From the NCBI RefSeq assembly GCF_023195885.1, contig NZ_JALPKO010000003.1, positions 1 to 64,000 of the forward strand: a DNA stretch of 64,000 nt, given 5' to 3'. The notes under the pieces were generated by a model, which was not told where the DNA came from, ran no database searches, and saw nothing but the letters and a program-made list of their open reading frames with translations. This document shows, piece by piece, positions 39,763-51,036 of the stretch. The stretch comes from Methylonatrum kenyense (lineage in GTDB: Bacteria; Pseudomonadota; Gammaproteobacteria; Nitrococcales; Aquisalimonadaceae). How positions within the stretch are numbered: position 1 is the stretch's first letter; the number at the start of each line of letters is the position of its first letter. The translations under genes were made by a program, and so were the position numbers.

Positions 39763-40548
39763 ATGCTGAAACGCCTGAAAGAAGACATACGCTCGGTCAT
39801 GGACCGGGACCCGGCCGCGCGCAATGCCTTCGAGGTGCTGAGTTGCTATCCCGGGTTGCACGCAATCCTCTGGCATCGCCTGAACCACCGGCTTTGGGGC
39901 TGGGGTTTGCGCTGGCTTGCCCGTTTCCTGTCCACCCTTGCCCGCTGGCTGACCGGAATCGAGATCCATCCGGGCGCACGCATCGGTCGTCGCTTTTTCA
40001 TTGACCATGGCATGGGTGTCGTCATCGGCGAGACTGCCGAAATCGGCGACGACGTGACGCTGTATCACGGTGTCACCCTTGGCGGTACCAGCCTGGATGG
40101 CGGCAAGCGGCACCCGACCCTGGCAAATGACGTGGTGGTTGGCGCGGGAGCCAAGGTGCTGGGCCCGGTGTCCGTTGCCAGTGGTGCCCGCATCGGTTCC
40201 AACGCGGTGGTGCTGCGGGATGTGCCCGAGGGAGCGACGATGGTCGGTATTCCGGCACGGGTCGCTGGCCGGCGACCGGATGAAACCGCGCGTCGCCGCG
40301 AGGAAACCGCCCGCCGGCTGGGTTTTGACGCCTACGGCCAGACCGACATGCCGGACCCGGTCAGTCAGGCGATCAATTCGATGCTGGACCATATCCATGC
40401 CACCGATGAGCGACTGGTGGAGATGTGCCGCGTGATCCGCAAACTGGGCGGGCAATTGGAGGATGTGGAATTGCCCGAAATCGCCGATTGCGAGATCGAG
40501 AACGGTCATCGCCCGCGGCCGACGTCCGGTGATAGCGACAGGTCCTGA
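39763..40548 (+). CDS. cysE: Serine O-acetyltransferase CysE
   Basis: 261 residues. It makes O-acetylserine, the carbon skeleton for cysteine. The N-terminal helical domain contains [16 protein letters not shown]. The left-handed beta helix carries hexapeptide repeats and the motifs [16 protein letters not shown] and [15 protein letters not shown]. The start at 39763 gives the family's normal N-terminus. It ends one base before the desulfurase gene, so serine activation, sulfur mobilisation and cluster assembly are joined in one operon. Confidence 0.94.
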   Translation: MLKRLKEDIRSVMDRDPAARNAFEVLSCYPGLHAILWHRLNHRLWGWGLRWLARFLSTLARWLTGIEIHPGARIGRRFFIDHGMGVVIGETAEIGDDVTLYHGVTLGGTSLDGGKRHPTLANDVVVGAGAKVLGPVSVASGARIGSNAVVLRDVPEGATMVGIPARVAGRRPDETARRREETARRLGFDAYGQTDMPDPVSQAINSMLDHIHATDERLVEMCRVIRKLGGQLEDVELPEIADCEIENGHRPRPTSGDSDRS

Positions 40549-40549
40549 C

Positions 40550-41740
40550 ATGCCGCTGATCTACCTGGATCACGCGGCAACCACGCCACTGGATCCCGTC
40601 GTGCTGGAGGGCATGTTGCCGTGGATGGCGGCGGACAGCGGTTTCGGCAACCCCGCCTCGGCATCCCACGCCTTCGGTGCCGAGGCCGCGTCGGCGGTGG
40701 AGCGTGCCCGGCGGCAGGTCGCCAGCCTGCTGCAGGCCCCGCCTGAAGGCGCGATCTTCACTGGCAGTGCCACAGAGGCAATCAATCTGGCCATTCTGGG
40801 GCGCTTGCGTTTCGCCATGCAGCGGGGCCGTGGCCGCCACATCATTACCTGCGCCACCGAACACAGTGCGGTGCTCGCTGCCTGCGAGCAGGCCCAGCGT
40901 GAGGGTGCCGAACTCAGCGTGCTGCCAGTGGATGCGGCAGGACGGATTTCGCTGGCAGAACTGCGGTCGGAACTGCGGGACGACACCGCGCTGGTCTCGC
41001 TGATGCTGGTCAACAACGAAACCGGCGTGCTGCACGATATCCCGGCCGTCGCGACCGCCTTGCGGGAGCATTCGGCGATGCTTCATGTTGATGCCACCCA
41101 GGCCATCGGCAAACTCCCGGTCCAGGTGCCGGCGCTGGGTGCCGATCTGCTGTCGCTGTCGGCGCACAAGTTTCACGGCCCCAAGGGCGTTGGCGTGCTT
41201 TGGCGCTGTCCAAGACCGCGACTGCGTCTGCAGCCACTGCAGTTCGGAGGCGGGCAGGAAGGTGGGGAACGACCCGGTACCCAGGCCGTGCATCAGATCG
41301 TCGGCCTCGGCCTCGCCTGTGAGCAGGCCGGGCAATACCTTGGTAGCGAGGGGCCCCGGCTCAAAGCCTTGCGGGACCGTCTGGAGCAGGGCCTGTTCGA
41401 CGCCGGGATTCCGGTGCAGTGCAACGGCGCGGGGCCCAGGGCTCCGCACATCAGCAATCTGAGCTTTCCCGGTGTCCACGGTGAGGCCCTGCTGGCCGAG
41501 GTGGGTGAGGAGCTTGCGATTGCCGCGGGCTCGGCCTGTACTTCGCGTTCCGGCCGCGGTTCGCATGTGCTGCGCGCCATGGGTGTCGGCGACGCTGCAT
41601 TGCTGTCCGCGTTCCGGTTCAGTCTCGGGCGTGGCAGCAGGGAGGCCGATGTCGACCAAGCCGTGTCCGTGTTCAGCCGGGCGGTCAGGCGATTGCTTGC
41701 CATCTCGCCGGAGGCGGCCGGGGTGGCGCGGCGTGCCTGA
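40550..41740 (+). CDS. Cysteine desulfurase (NifS/IscS class)
   Basis: 396 residues, a PLP enzyme that releases sulfur from cysteine as a persulfide. It has the start MPLIYLDHAATTPLDP, the His of ATEHSAVL, PLP lysine Lys207 in SAHKFHGPKG and catalytic Cys330 in GSACTSRSG. The C-terminal end lacks the usual IscS tail that binds IscU, so it is not certain to be orthologous to IscS. It starts one base after cysE and overlaps the following IscU-like gene by eight bases. Confidence 0.92.
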   Translation: MPLIYLDHAATTPLDPVVLEGMLPWMAADSGFGNPASASHAFGAEAASAVERARRQVASLLQAPPEGAIFTGSATEAINLAILGRLRFAMQRGRGRHIITCATEHSAVLAACEQAQREGAELSVLPVDAAGRISLAELRSELRDDTALVSLMLVNNETGVLHDIPAVATALREHSAMLHVDATQAIGKLPVQVPALGADLLSLSAHKFHGPKGVGVLWRCPRPRLRLQPLQFGGGQEGGERPGTQAVHQIVGLGLACEQAGQYLGSEGPRLKALRDRLEQGLFDAGIPVQCNGAGPRAPHISNLSFPGVHGEALLAEVGEELAIAAGSACTSRSGRGSHVLRAMGVGDAALLSAFRFSLGRGSREADVDQAVSVFSRAVRRLLAISPEAAGVARRA

Positions 41741-42125
41741 CTATTCGGCGGCGGTATTGGATCATTTCCGGCGGGCAACCGGGGCCGGCCTGCTGGACCC
41801 GGGCCAACCGCGATTCGGCACGGCCACGGTCGGTACGGTAAAATCCGGGGTCAAGGTGGTATTCCAGCTTGGTCTTTCCGCGGATGGCAGGGTGGACCGG
41901 GTTGGCTGGCTGGCTTTCGGTTGTCCGTCGACCATTGCCTGTTGCAGTTGGTTTGCCGAGGCACTGCCAGGCTGCGATGTCGCGACTGCCGAGGCCCTGC
42001 TGCATGACCAGGTGATGCAGGCGTTGGCCGTCGCCCGGGACGTTCGGGCACGCGTGCTGGTCGTGGAGGATGCCGCGCTTGCCGCGCTGCGAATGGCAGA
42101 CCAGGAAAGTGAGAGAACGAGGTAA
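41733..42125 (+). CDS. IscU-like scaffold protein lacking two conserved cysteines
   Basis: 130 residues from a GTG start overlapping the desulfurase gene. YSAAVLDHFRR, FGCPSTIACCSWFAE and VEDAALAAL follow the IscU/NifU-N fold. Of the three cluster-binding cysteines only the middle one (Cys64) is kept. Where IscU has ACGD this protein has KSGV (Ser38), and where IscU has HCS before the AED motif it has Arg-Val. Extra cysteines are at 70, 71 and 81. It may bind a sulfur carrier or metal differently, or act as a sulfur acceptor for the desulfurase. Confidence 0.8.
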   Translation: MPDYSAAVLDHFRRATGAGLLDPGQPRFGTATVGTVKSGVKVVFQLGLSADGRVDRVGWLAFGCPSTIACCSWFAEALPGCDVATAEALLHDQVMQALAVARDVRARVLVVEDAALAALRMADQESERTR

Positions 42126-42130
42126 TCGCA

Positions 42131-42454
42131 ATGAGCATCAATCTGACGCAGAAGGCAGCCGACTATGTGCTGGCTCGGGCTGCGCGAGAAGGTCATAACA
42201 ACAACCTCCGGCTTGGGGTCAAGACCAGCGGCTGCTCCGGCTTCTCGTACACTGTTGACTATGCGGACGCGGTGGCCGAGGACGATGTCGTGTTCGAGCA
42301 ACATGGCGTCACTGTCGTCGTGGACCGCAAGAGCCTGCCTTTTCTGCAGGGCATGGAAGTGGATTTCATCCGCGAGGGCCTGAATCAGCGGCTCGATTTC
42401 CGCAATCCGAACGTCAAGGATCAGTGCGGTTGTGGCGAATCCTTCAACGTCTGA
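42131..42454 (+). CDS. iscA: Iron-sulfur carrier of the IscA/HesB family
   Basis: 107 residues with the three conserved cysteines, Cys35 in SGCSGFSY and Cys99/Cys101 in CGCGESF. It carries iron or 2Fe-2S clusters to target enzymes. The segment LGVKTSGCSGFSYTVDYAD resembles IscA more than ErpA or SufA. It lies five bases after the IscU-like gene. Confidence 0.93.
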   Translation: MSINLTQKAADYVLARAAREGHNNNLRLGVKTSGCSGFSYTVDYADAVAEDDVVFEQHGVTVVVDRKSLPFLQGMEVDFIREGLNQRLDFRNPNVKDQCGCGESFNV

Positions 42455-42565
42455 CGGGGCGCCGAAGACTGCGACTGCGTTGCTGTAACCACCTGTTGAC
42501 GTTAGACTCGCGACCGTTCCGGCGGATGCCGACGCTTTGACGGCTGCGCCGGTTGGAATGCCATG

Positions 42566-42603
42566 GAATGGCCGCCACGGGATTGGCGGCCATTCTGTTT
42601 TCG
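42566..42603 (+). terminator. Probable terminator before ndk
   Basis: GAATGGCCGCC and GGCGGCCATTC form an 11-pair stem with an eight-base loop, followed by TGTTTTC. It would end the cysE-iscA operon. Confidence 0.65.
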
Positions 42604-42646
42604 GCCCCCACCGGGCTAACCCATCAGCTAAGGAGCAACAAGGCGC

Positions 42647-43072
42647 ATGGCGGTGCAACGGACTCTTTCGATTATCAAGCCTGACGGCGTGGCGCAGAAC
42701 GTGATCGGCGAAATCTACAATCGCTTCGAGAAGGCCGGACTGAAGATCATCGCGGCGCGCATGGTGCAGCTCAGTCAGAGCGACGCCGAGGGCTTCTACG
42801 CCGTGCACAAGGAACGGCCGTTTTTCAAGGATCTGGTCGGCTTCATGACGTCCGGTCCGGTCATGGTTCAGGTGCTGGAAGGCGAGGAAGCGATTCGCAA
42901 GAATCGTGAGATCATGGGGGCAACCAACCCCAAGGATGCGGCGGCCGGTACGCTGCGCCACGACTATGCGAAGTCGATCGACGCCAATGCGGTGCATGGC
43001 TCCGATGGCGAGGATACGGCGAAGCAGGAGATTGCCTACTTCTTCAAGGATCATGAAATCTGTTCCCGTTGA
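42647..43072 (+). CDS. ndk: Nucleoside diphosphate kinase
   Basis: 141 residues. It balances nucleoside triphosphate pools by a phosphohistidine mechanism. The active-site His117 lies in NAVHGSD, followed by the usual tail [11 protein letters not shown]. The family's start [21 protein letters not shown] is visible. AAGGAG lies upstream of the ATG. It overlaps the rlmN start by 20 bases. Confidence 0.97.
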   Translation: MAVQRTLSIIKPDGVAQNVIGEIYNRFEKAGLKIIAARMVQLSQSDAEGFYAVHKERPFFKDLVGFMTSGPVMVQVLEGEEAIRKNREIMGATNPKDAAAGTLRHDYAKSIDANAVHGSDGEDTAKQEIAYFFKDHEICSR

Positions 43073-44186
43073 GGTGACCGCGGCACCGGCGGTGGAGCCG
43101 GAACGCGTCAATCTGCTCGGCCTTGATCGCCGGGCGCTGGAAGGGTTTTTCGCCGAGCTGGGCGAGAAGCCCTTCCGTGTGTCTCAGGTTCTGAAATGGA
43201 TCCATGCCCGGCGCGTTACCCGGTTCGAGGACATGACCGACCTGAGCAAGGCGCTGCGAACCAAGCTGGCCGCGATGGCCGAGGTGCGCGTGCCGGAAGC
43301 GGTGGCGGATCAGCGCTCCGCCGATGGAACCCGGAAATGGCTGCTGCGCCTCGACGGGGCGAACGCTGTGGAAACCGTGCTCATCCCGGAGAAGACGCGG
43401 GACACCCTGTGTGTCTCGTCACAGGTCGGCTGCGCCCTCGAGTGCAGCTTTTGCTCCACCGGCGTGCAGGGGTTCAACCGCAACCTCTCCACCGCGGAGA
43501 TTGTCGGCCAGCTCTGGTTCGTCAACAGGGAGCTGGCGCGCGAGCAGCCGGAGCGTCAGGTCACCAACGTGGTGTTCATGGGCATGGGCGAGCCGCTGCT
43601 GAATTTCCGCAATGTGGTGCCCGCCGCCGAGTTGATGAAGGACGACCATGCCTACGGCCTGTCCAAGCGGCGTGTGACATTGAGCACATCCGGTGTGGTT
43701 CCCAACCTGTACAAACTGGCAGAGGTGACGGACATCAGCCTGGCGGTGTCCTTGCATGCACCGAATGACGGGCTGCGTGATGAATTGGTGCCGATCAACC
43801 AGCGGCACCCGCTGCGCGAGTTGATGGCGGCGTGCCGGCACTATATTGCCGACAAGCCGCATCGCCGCATCACCTGGGAATACGTGATGCTCGACGGCGT
43901 CAACGACAGTGATGCCCACGCCCATGAACTGGTCAGGCTGCTCGGCGATATACCGTCCAAGGTGAATCTGATTCCGTTCAACCCGTTTCCGGGGACGCAA
44001 TACCAGTGTTCGCCGGCGGACAGGATCCAGGCGTTCAGCCACATCCTGTCCCGTGCCGGATTGACCAGTACCACCCGCAAGACGCGCGGGGACGATATCG
44101 ATGGCGCCTGCGGGCAACTGGTCGGAAAGGTTGCCGACCGAACCCGGCGGCAGGAGAAACGGACGGCTGTGGACGGGGACGCCTAG
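43053..44186 (+). CDS. rlmN: Dual-specificity RNA methyltransferase RlmN
   Basis: 377 residues, a radical SAM enzyme that methylates C2 of adenosine 2503 in 23S rRNA and adenosine 37 in some tRNAs. The 4Fe-4S site is Cys127-x3-Cys131-x2-Cys134 (CALECSFC). The two methyl-shuttling cysteines are Cys120 (LCVSSQ) and Cys353 (DGACGQ). The start at 43053 overlaps ndk and has AAGGA four bases upstream; a much longer open frame exists but has no family N-terminus. Confidence 0.96.
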   Translation: MKSVPVEVTAAPAVEPERVNLLGLDRRALEGFFAELGEKPFRVSQVLKWIHARRVTRFEDMTDLSKALRTKLAAMAEVRVPEAVADQRSADGTRKWLLRLDGANAVETVLIPEKTRDTLCVSSQVGCALECSFCSTGVQGFNRNLSTAEIVGQLWFVNRELAREQPERQVTNVVFMGMGEPLLNFRNVVPAAELMKDDHAYGLSKRRVTLSTSGVVPNLYKLAEVTDISLAVSLHAPNDGLRDELVPINQRHPLRELMAACRHYIADKPHRRITWEYVMLDGVNDSDAHAHELVRLLGDIPSKVNLIPFNPFPGTQYQCSPADRIQAFSHILSRAGLTSTTRKTRGDDIDGACGQLVGKVADRTRRQEKRTAVDGDA

Positions 44187-44188
44187 GC

Positions 44189-44953
44189 ATGCGAATGCGA
44201 TCGATACCGGTTCTGTTGCTGACGCTGATCCTGCTCGGCTGTGCCACGCAGGAGGAACAGTATTCCGGGCGGGATCTGAGCGAGGCTTCACGGGTCAACA
44301 CCGAATTGGGCATCAGCTACATGCAACAGGGCAGCCTGAACCTGGCCATGGATGCCCTGGAAAAGGCGGTGGAACAGGATCGCTCCAACGCCCAGGCGCA
44401 TGCCGTGCTGGGCGTGTTGCATGAGCGTCTTGAGCAGTTCGACCGGGCCGATGCCTCGTTCCGTCGCTCGATCCGGCTCGAATCGGGCGTGTCCTGGGTG
44501 CACAACAATTATGGTCGCTTCCTCTGCAATCGCGACGACTATGACCGGGCGCAGCGGCAGTTCGAGCTTGCCATGCGGGACCCGCTCTACGAGCGCCGAG
44601 AACTGCCCCTGGCCAATGCCGGCACCTGCGCGCGGCGTGCGGGCAATTATCGTGAGGCGAGCGAATACCTGCGGCGCGCGCTGGAACATGCCCCCCGTTT
44701 CGGCCCGGCGCTGTTCGAAATGGCGCGGGTTCAATACGAACTCGAGGACTACTCCGCGGCCCGCAGTTACTATCAGCGGCTGCGGTCGGTGAGTGAGCTG
44801 GATGCCGATGCCCTGCTGCTCGGCGCCCGTATCGAATCGGCGCTGGGCAACCGGGACGAGGCGGCAAGCCTCGGCCTGCGGCTGCGCGCGGATTATCCCG
44901 ACTCGGAAGCCCTCCGTGTTTTCAGGCAAATGGAACGTGATGGAACGCTCTGA
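44189..44953 (+). CDS. pilW: Type IV pilus biogenesis lipoprotein PilW/PilF
   Basis: 254 residues with a lipoprotein signal peptide (LILLGC at about 13-18). About six tetratricopeptide repeats follow, such as AQAHAVLGVLHERLEQFDRADASF. In relatives this pilotin helps the PilQ secretin assemble in the outer membrane. It starts two bases after rlmN and overlaps rodZ by 14 bases. A second in-frame ATG lies six bases downstream. Confidence 0.92.
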   Translation: MRMRSIPVLLLTLILLGCATQEEQYSGRDLSEASRVNTELGISYMQQGSLNLAMDALEKAVEQDRSNAQAHAVLGVLHERLEQFDRADASFRRSIRLESGVSWVHNNYGRFLCNRDDYDRAQRQFELAMRDPLYERRELPLANAGTCARRAGNYREASEYLRRALEHAPRFGPALFEMARVQYELEDYSAARSYYQRLRSVSELDADALLLGARIESALGNRDEAASLGLRLRADYPDSEALRVFRQMERDGTL

Positions 44954-46013
44954 AGATCCTGACCTGACTGCAGACAACCGTCCGGAACCGAATCCCCCGG
45001 GGCGGCAGCTGCGCAAGGCCCGCGAGGCCATGGGCATGGGTGTCGCTGACGTCGCCGCAACGCTGCGGCTGTCGGTGGCCACCATTGATAATCTTGAGCA
45101 GGACCGCTACGACCGCTTGCCGCCGGATACCTTCGTTCGGGGCTACCTTCGGGCCTACGGACGCCTGTTGCAGCTGGATGCCGAAGCACTGGTCCAGGCG
45201 TTCGATCAGGGGTCCGGCGGGCCGGCGCCGAGACCGCTGCGGGCAAGCAAGCCGGTGCAAACGGCGCCCGATCTCAGTCTCGGCATGAAGTACATGCTGC
45301 CACTGGCGCTGGTCGGCGGGGTGCTGGTGTTTGCCGCCATCTGGGGCGTCGAATTGTACCGTGGGCTGGGGCAGTCGGATTCCCCGGATCGTGTTGCCCT
45401 GGAGACCGTCGAGCAGGTCAATGACCGGCTCGAGCAACTGTTGCAGCGCACCGATCCCGAGGCCCGTGAGCGGCGCAGTCCGGGTCAGCGGGCCGACGAG
45501 CCGGAAGACCTCGCGGCACGCGGCGGCGACCTGGCAGGGGGTGGCGCGCATGAAACGGCTGCGGTCGAGGGGTCATTGTCACTTTCCGAATTCGGTGCAC
45601 CGCCGGTGCCGGTGCGTATTTCCGCACTGGACAGTGAACTGGAGCGGCGTGCCGAGCTTGCCGATGAGGCTGCGGCGGAAGCAGGTGAGGCCGAGCAGGA
45701 TCAGGCCGACGCAACAGACAACCAGACCGACGCCGCAGACAACAATGCCATGGAGGCCGCTGAGGCCAATGGCGCCGCGCTGGTCATTCGCTTCGATGGG
45801 CCGTCCTGGGTCGAGGTTCGCGACAACGACGGCGAGCGCCTGCTTTACGGTTTGGTCGAAAATCAGGAAACGCACCGACTGCGTGGCACACCCCCGTTTT
45901 CCCTGGTCTTCGGTGACGTCGGTCAGGTCAGTGTCGAACTCGACGGCGAAACAGTCGACCTGGGTGATCAGCGGCCCGGCCGCGTCGCCCGGCTGCGCGT
46001 TCCCTCGGATTGA
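44940..46013 (+). CDS. rodZ: RodZ, cytoskeletal shape factor
   Basis: 357 residues. A cytoplasmic helix-turn-helix domain (about 20-95; LRKAREAMGMGVADVAATLRLS) binds MreB in relatives. A single membrane segment lies at about 117-136, and a long periplasmic region is very acidic and rich in Ala, Asp and Glu before the terminal domain (SWVEVRDNDGERLLYGLV). It controls rod shape. ispG, which usually follows, is absent here. Confidence 0.93.
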   Translation: MERSEDPDLTADNRPEPNPPGRQLRKAREAMGMGVADVAATLRLSVATIDNLEQDRYDRLPPDTFVRGYLRAYGRLLQLDAEALVQAFDQGSGGPAPRPLRASKPVQTAPDLSLGMKYMLPLALVGGVLVFAAIWGVELYRGLGQSDSPDRVALETVEQVNDRLEQLLQRTDPEARERRSPGQRADEPEDLAARGGDLAGGGAHETAAVEGSLSLSEFGAPPVPVRISALDSELERRAELADEAAAEAGEAEQDQADATDNQTDAADNNAMEAAEANGAALVIRFDGPSWVEVRDNDGERLLYGLVENQETHRLRGTPPFSLVFGDVGQVSVELDGETVDLGDQRPGRVARLRVPSD

Positions 46014-46199
46014 TCCTGGTGGGCGAATCCCTGTCCATGGCTGCGGTCGGGCCGTATGGTTTCCGACGCCGTCCTGCGCTGCCCCAAGCGCAGACTCGCC
46101 GCGGCATCGCACGGTCTGCAGGCGGTTGGAGAATGCGGATGCCCACGCAAACGCGCAGATATTTCGGCGTTTCCACAACGAACGGATAATGGAGTAATC

Positions 46200-47492
<1,293 letters not shown>

Positions 47493-47495
47493 GCC

Positions 47496-48140
47496 TTGGC
47501 CCGGTATGACACTGATGAAGAGCAGATCGATGCGGTCAAGGCCTGGCTGAAGGAGAACGGCCGCTCGCTGGTTGCCGGTGCGGTACTGGCCGTCGGCGGC
47601 GTGGTCGGCTGGCAGCAGTGGGGTGCGCATCAGGAGCGCACCGCCGAGTCAGCCTCCGTGGCCTATGTGCAATTGCTCAATGCCCGGGAAACCGGAGAGA
47701 CCTCGGACATGGTCGCCGAGCTCGGCTGGACGGTGATGGAGGATTACGGTCGCACTATCTACGCCACCATGGCAGGCATGCAACTGGCGGATTTTCATGT
47801 GCGCCAGGGTGATCTGGCGGAGGCCGCCGAGGCGCTTCGCTGGGTCCGGGACAATGGCGCCGAATCGGGATTGCGGCATCTGGCGCGACTGCGGCTTGCA
47901 CAGGTGCTGATGGCCGCTGGCGACTATGATGAGGCGCTGGCTACCGTGGACGTGTCGGATATGGGCCAGTACCGCTCCCAGTATCTGGAGCGTCGTGGTG
48001 ACGTGCTGGCCGCCCTGGGTGAGATCGATGACGCCCGCTCCGCCTATGAAGAGGCGCTGGACGTCGAGGATATCAGTGACACACGGCGCAGCCTGATCCG
48101 CTTGAAGCGGAATGATCTGGCTGGGGAGGCTTCGACCTGA
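47496..48140 (+). CDS. yfgM: YfgM, SecYEG-associated periplasmic TPR protein
   Basis: 214 residues from a TTG start with GGAGGAT upstream. The start ARYDTDEEQIDAVKAWLKENG is followed by a membrane segment at about 27-45 and tetratricopeptide-like helices. In Escherichia coli it joins PpiD at the Sec translocon; both genes occur in this window. It overlaps bamB at TGATG. Confidence 0.93.
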   Translation: MARYDTDEEQIDAVKAWLKENGRSLVAGAVLAVGGVVGWQQWGAHQERTAESASVAYVQLLNARETGETSDMVAELGWTVMEDYGRTIYATMAGMQLADFHVRQGDLAEAAEALRWVRDNGAESGLRHLARLRLAQVLMAAGDYDEALATVDVSDMGQYRSQYLERRGDVLAALGEIDDARSAYEEALDVEDISDTRRSLIRLKRNDLAGEAST

Positions 48141-49300
48141 TGTCCCGGTATTTGCTGCTCGCTTTGATCGTGTCTGCGTTGCTGCTTAGCGCCTGCAGTG
48201 GCTCCTCCAAGCGCGTCATGCCTGCCGATGAGTTGTCGGATTCGCAGGACGGTGCAAGCGTTTCCACGGTCTGGTCCAGTAACGCCGGGCGTGGCATTCA
48301 CTCGGTTGGTGATGGTCTCGACCCCTTGATCGAGGACGGACGCGTCTGGGTTGCCGACAGGCGTGGCGAATTGACTGCCTGGGATCTGGAATCCGGTGAT
48401 CGCGTCTGGCGCAAGCGCCTCGGCAAGCCGGTTTCCGGCGGTCCTGCCCTGGCCGATGATCTGCTGGTTGTCGGTACCCGCGAGGGCGAACTTATCGCCC
48501 TGGATCGGGAGACCGAGGAGGAACGCTGGCGGAGCAAGCTGTCCAGCGAGATTGTCTCGGTGCCCGCGATCAGCGGTGATGCCGTTGTGGTGCTGAGCGG
48601 TGACGGCCGGCTGGTGGCCATGAGCAGGGAGTCAGGTTCCCGACGCTGGAGCTACGATCGCAGCATGCCGCCGCTGACACTGCGCGGTACCAGCAACCCG
48701 AAGCTGCTCGGCAGTACCGTGCTCGCCGGACTGCCCAACGGCCGGTTGGTGGCGGTCAACCTGGGTGATGGCAGCGAGGCATGGCAGGTGGACGTGGGCG
48801 TTGCCACGGGCAGCTCCGACCTGGATCGCATGCGTGACGTGGATGGCGACCCGGTGATCGCTGGCAGCCAGGTCTACGTGGTCGGATACCAGGGTCAGGC
48901 GATGGCGCTGGACCTGCAGCAGGGGCGTGTCGAGTGGGCCCGTGACCTGTCATCCTTTTCCGGCCTGGATGTCGATTCCGAGCGCGTCTACGTGACCGAA
49001 GCCAATGGCCGTGTCTGGGCTCTGGACCGGCGTTCGGGTGCCGCAATCTGGCGTCAGGATGAGCTGGAAGGAATCCGCGGTACCGCGCCGGTCGTGGTGG
49101 GAGACATGGTGGTGCTGGGCGATGACCGGGGGCGTCTGACGGTGCTTGATTCCTCGGATGGAGCCATTCTTGCCCGGGTGCGTATCGACCGCAGCAACGG
49201 AATCAGCCGGAATCCGGTGGTGGTGGACGACGATGTCGTCGTGCTCACGGACGGGGGCCGCTTGCAGCGGCTTCGTCTCTCCCGTGGTGGTGACGACTAG
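48140..49300 (+). CDS. bamB: BamB, outer-membrane assembly lipoprotein
   Basis: 386 residues with a lipoprotein signal (LLLSAC). It forms an eight-bladed beta propeller of PQQ-like repeats (GELIALDRETEEERWRSKL and similar). It supports BamA in inserting barrels into the outer membrane. der, which often follows bamB, is elsewhere. The TAG stop at 49298-49300 lies within the end of a family 1 element. Confidence 0.95.
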   Translation: MSRYLLLALIVSALLLSACSGSSKRVMPADELSDSQDGASVSTVWSSNAGRGIHSVGDGLDPLIEDGRVWVADRRGELTAWDLESGDRVWRKRLGKPVSGGPALADDLLVVGTREGELIALDRETEEERWRSKLSSEIVSVPAISGDAVVVLSGDGRLVAMSRESGSRRWSYDRSMPPLTLRGTSNPKLLGSTVLAGLPNGRLVAVNLGDGSEAWQVDVGVATGSSDLDRMRDVDGDPVIAGSQVYVVGYQGQAMALDLQQGRVEWARDLSSFSGLDVDSERVYVTEANGRVWALDRRSGAAIWRQDELEGIRGTAPVVVGDMVVLGDDRGRLTVLDSSDGAILARVRIDRSNGISRNPVVVDDDVVVLTDGGRLQRLRLSRGGDD

Positions 49301-49383
49301 GGAAACGCTGAATTATTCGCACGTCTGCGTTGGTGTCCGCATTTTTCCGAGGCAAGACGCGGGAATAAATCCGTGTTTCCCTA
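49298..49383. mobile_element. Complete family 1 element at the bamB stop codon
   Basis: 86 bases: TAGGGAAACGCTGAATTATT at one end and AATAAATCCGTGTTTCCCTA at the other, inverted with respect to each other and both carrying terminal TA. It starts exactly at the TA of the bamB TAG stop. The interior GTCCGCATTTTTCCGAGGC matches part of the element at 33 kb. Confidence 0.8.
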
Positions 49384-49393
49384 GGTTCCGCTG

Positions 49394-50936
<1,543 letters not shown>

Positions 50937-50953
50937 CGGTCCGCGGTCACCAA

Positions 50954-50974
50954 CCCCGGGCTCTGTGCCCGGGG
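50954..50974. other. GC-rich hairpin after adk
   Basis: CCCCGGGC and GCCCGGGG pair around TCTGT, 17 bases after the adk stop. There is no T-run, so it may slow or stabilise the transcript rather than end it. Confidence 0.45.
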
Positions 50975-51036
50975 CGCCGCCAAGCTGGCGGGCCTTCGTG
51001 CCCCTGCCTGAACCCCGCCCCGGGCGCGCTGTCCGA

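Noticed and set aside
40550-41740. Calling the desulfurase a straightforward IscS
   Set aside because: It lacks the typical C-terminal tail and its IscU-like partner is atypical, so only the class-level name is supported.
42455-42646. A promoter with TTGACG near 42494 upstream of ndk
   Set aside because: No acceptable -10 box is found at 16-19 bases distance.
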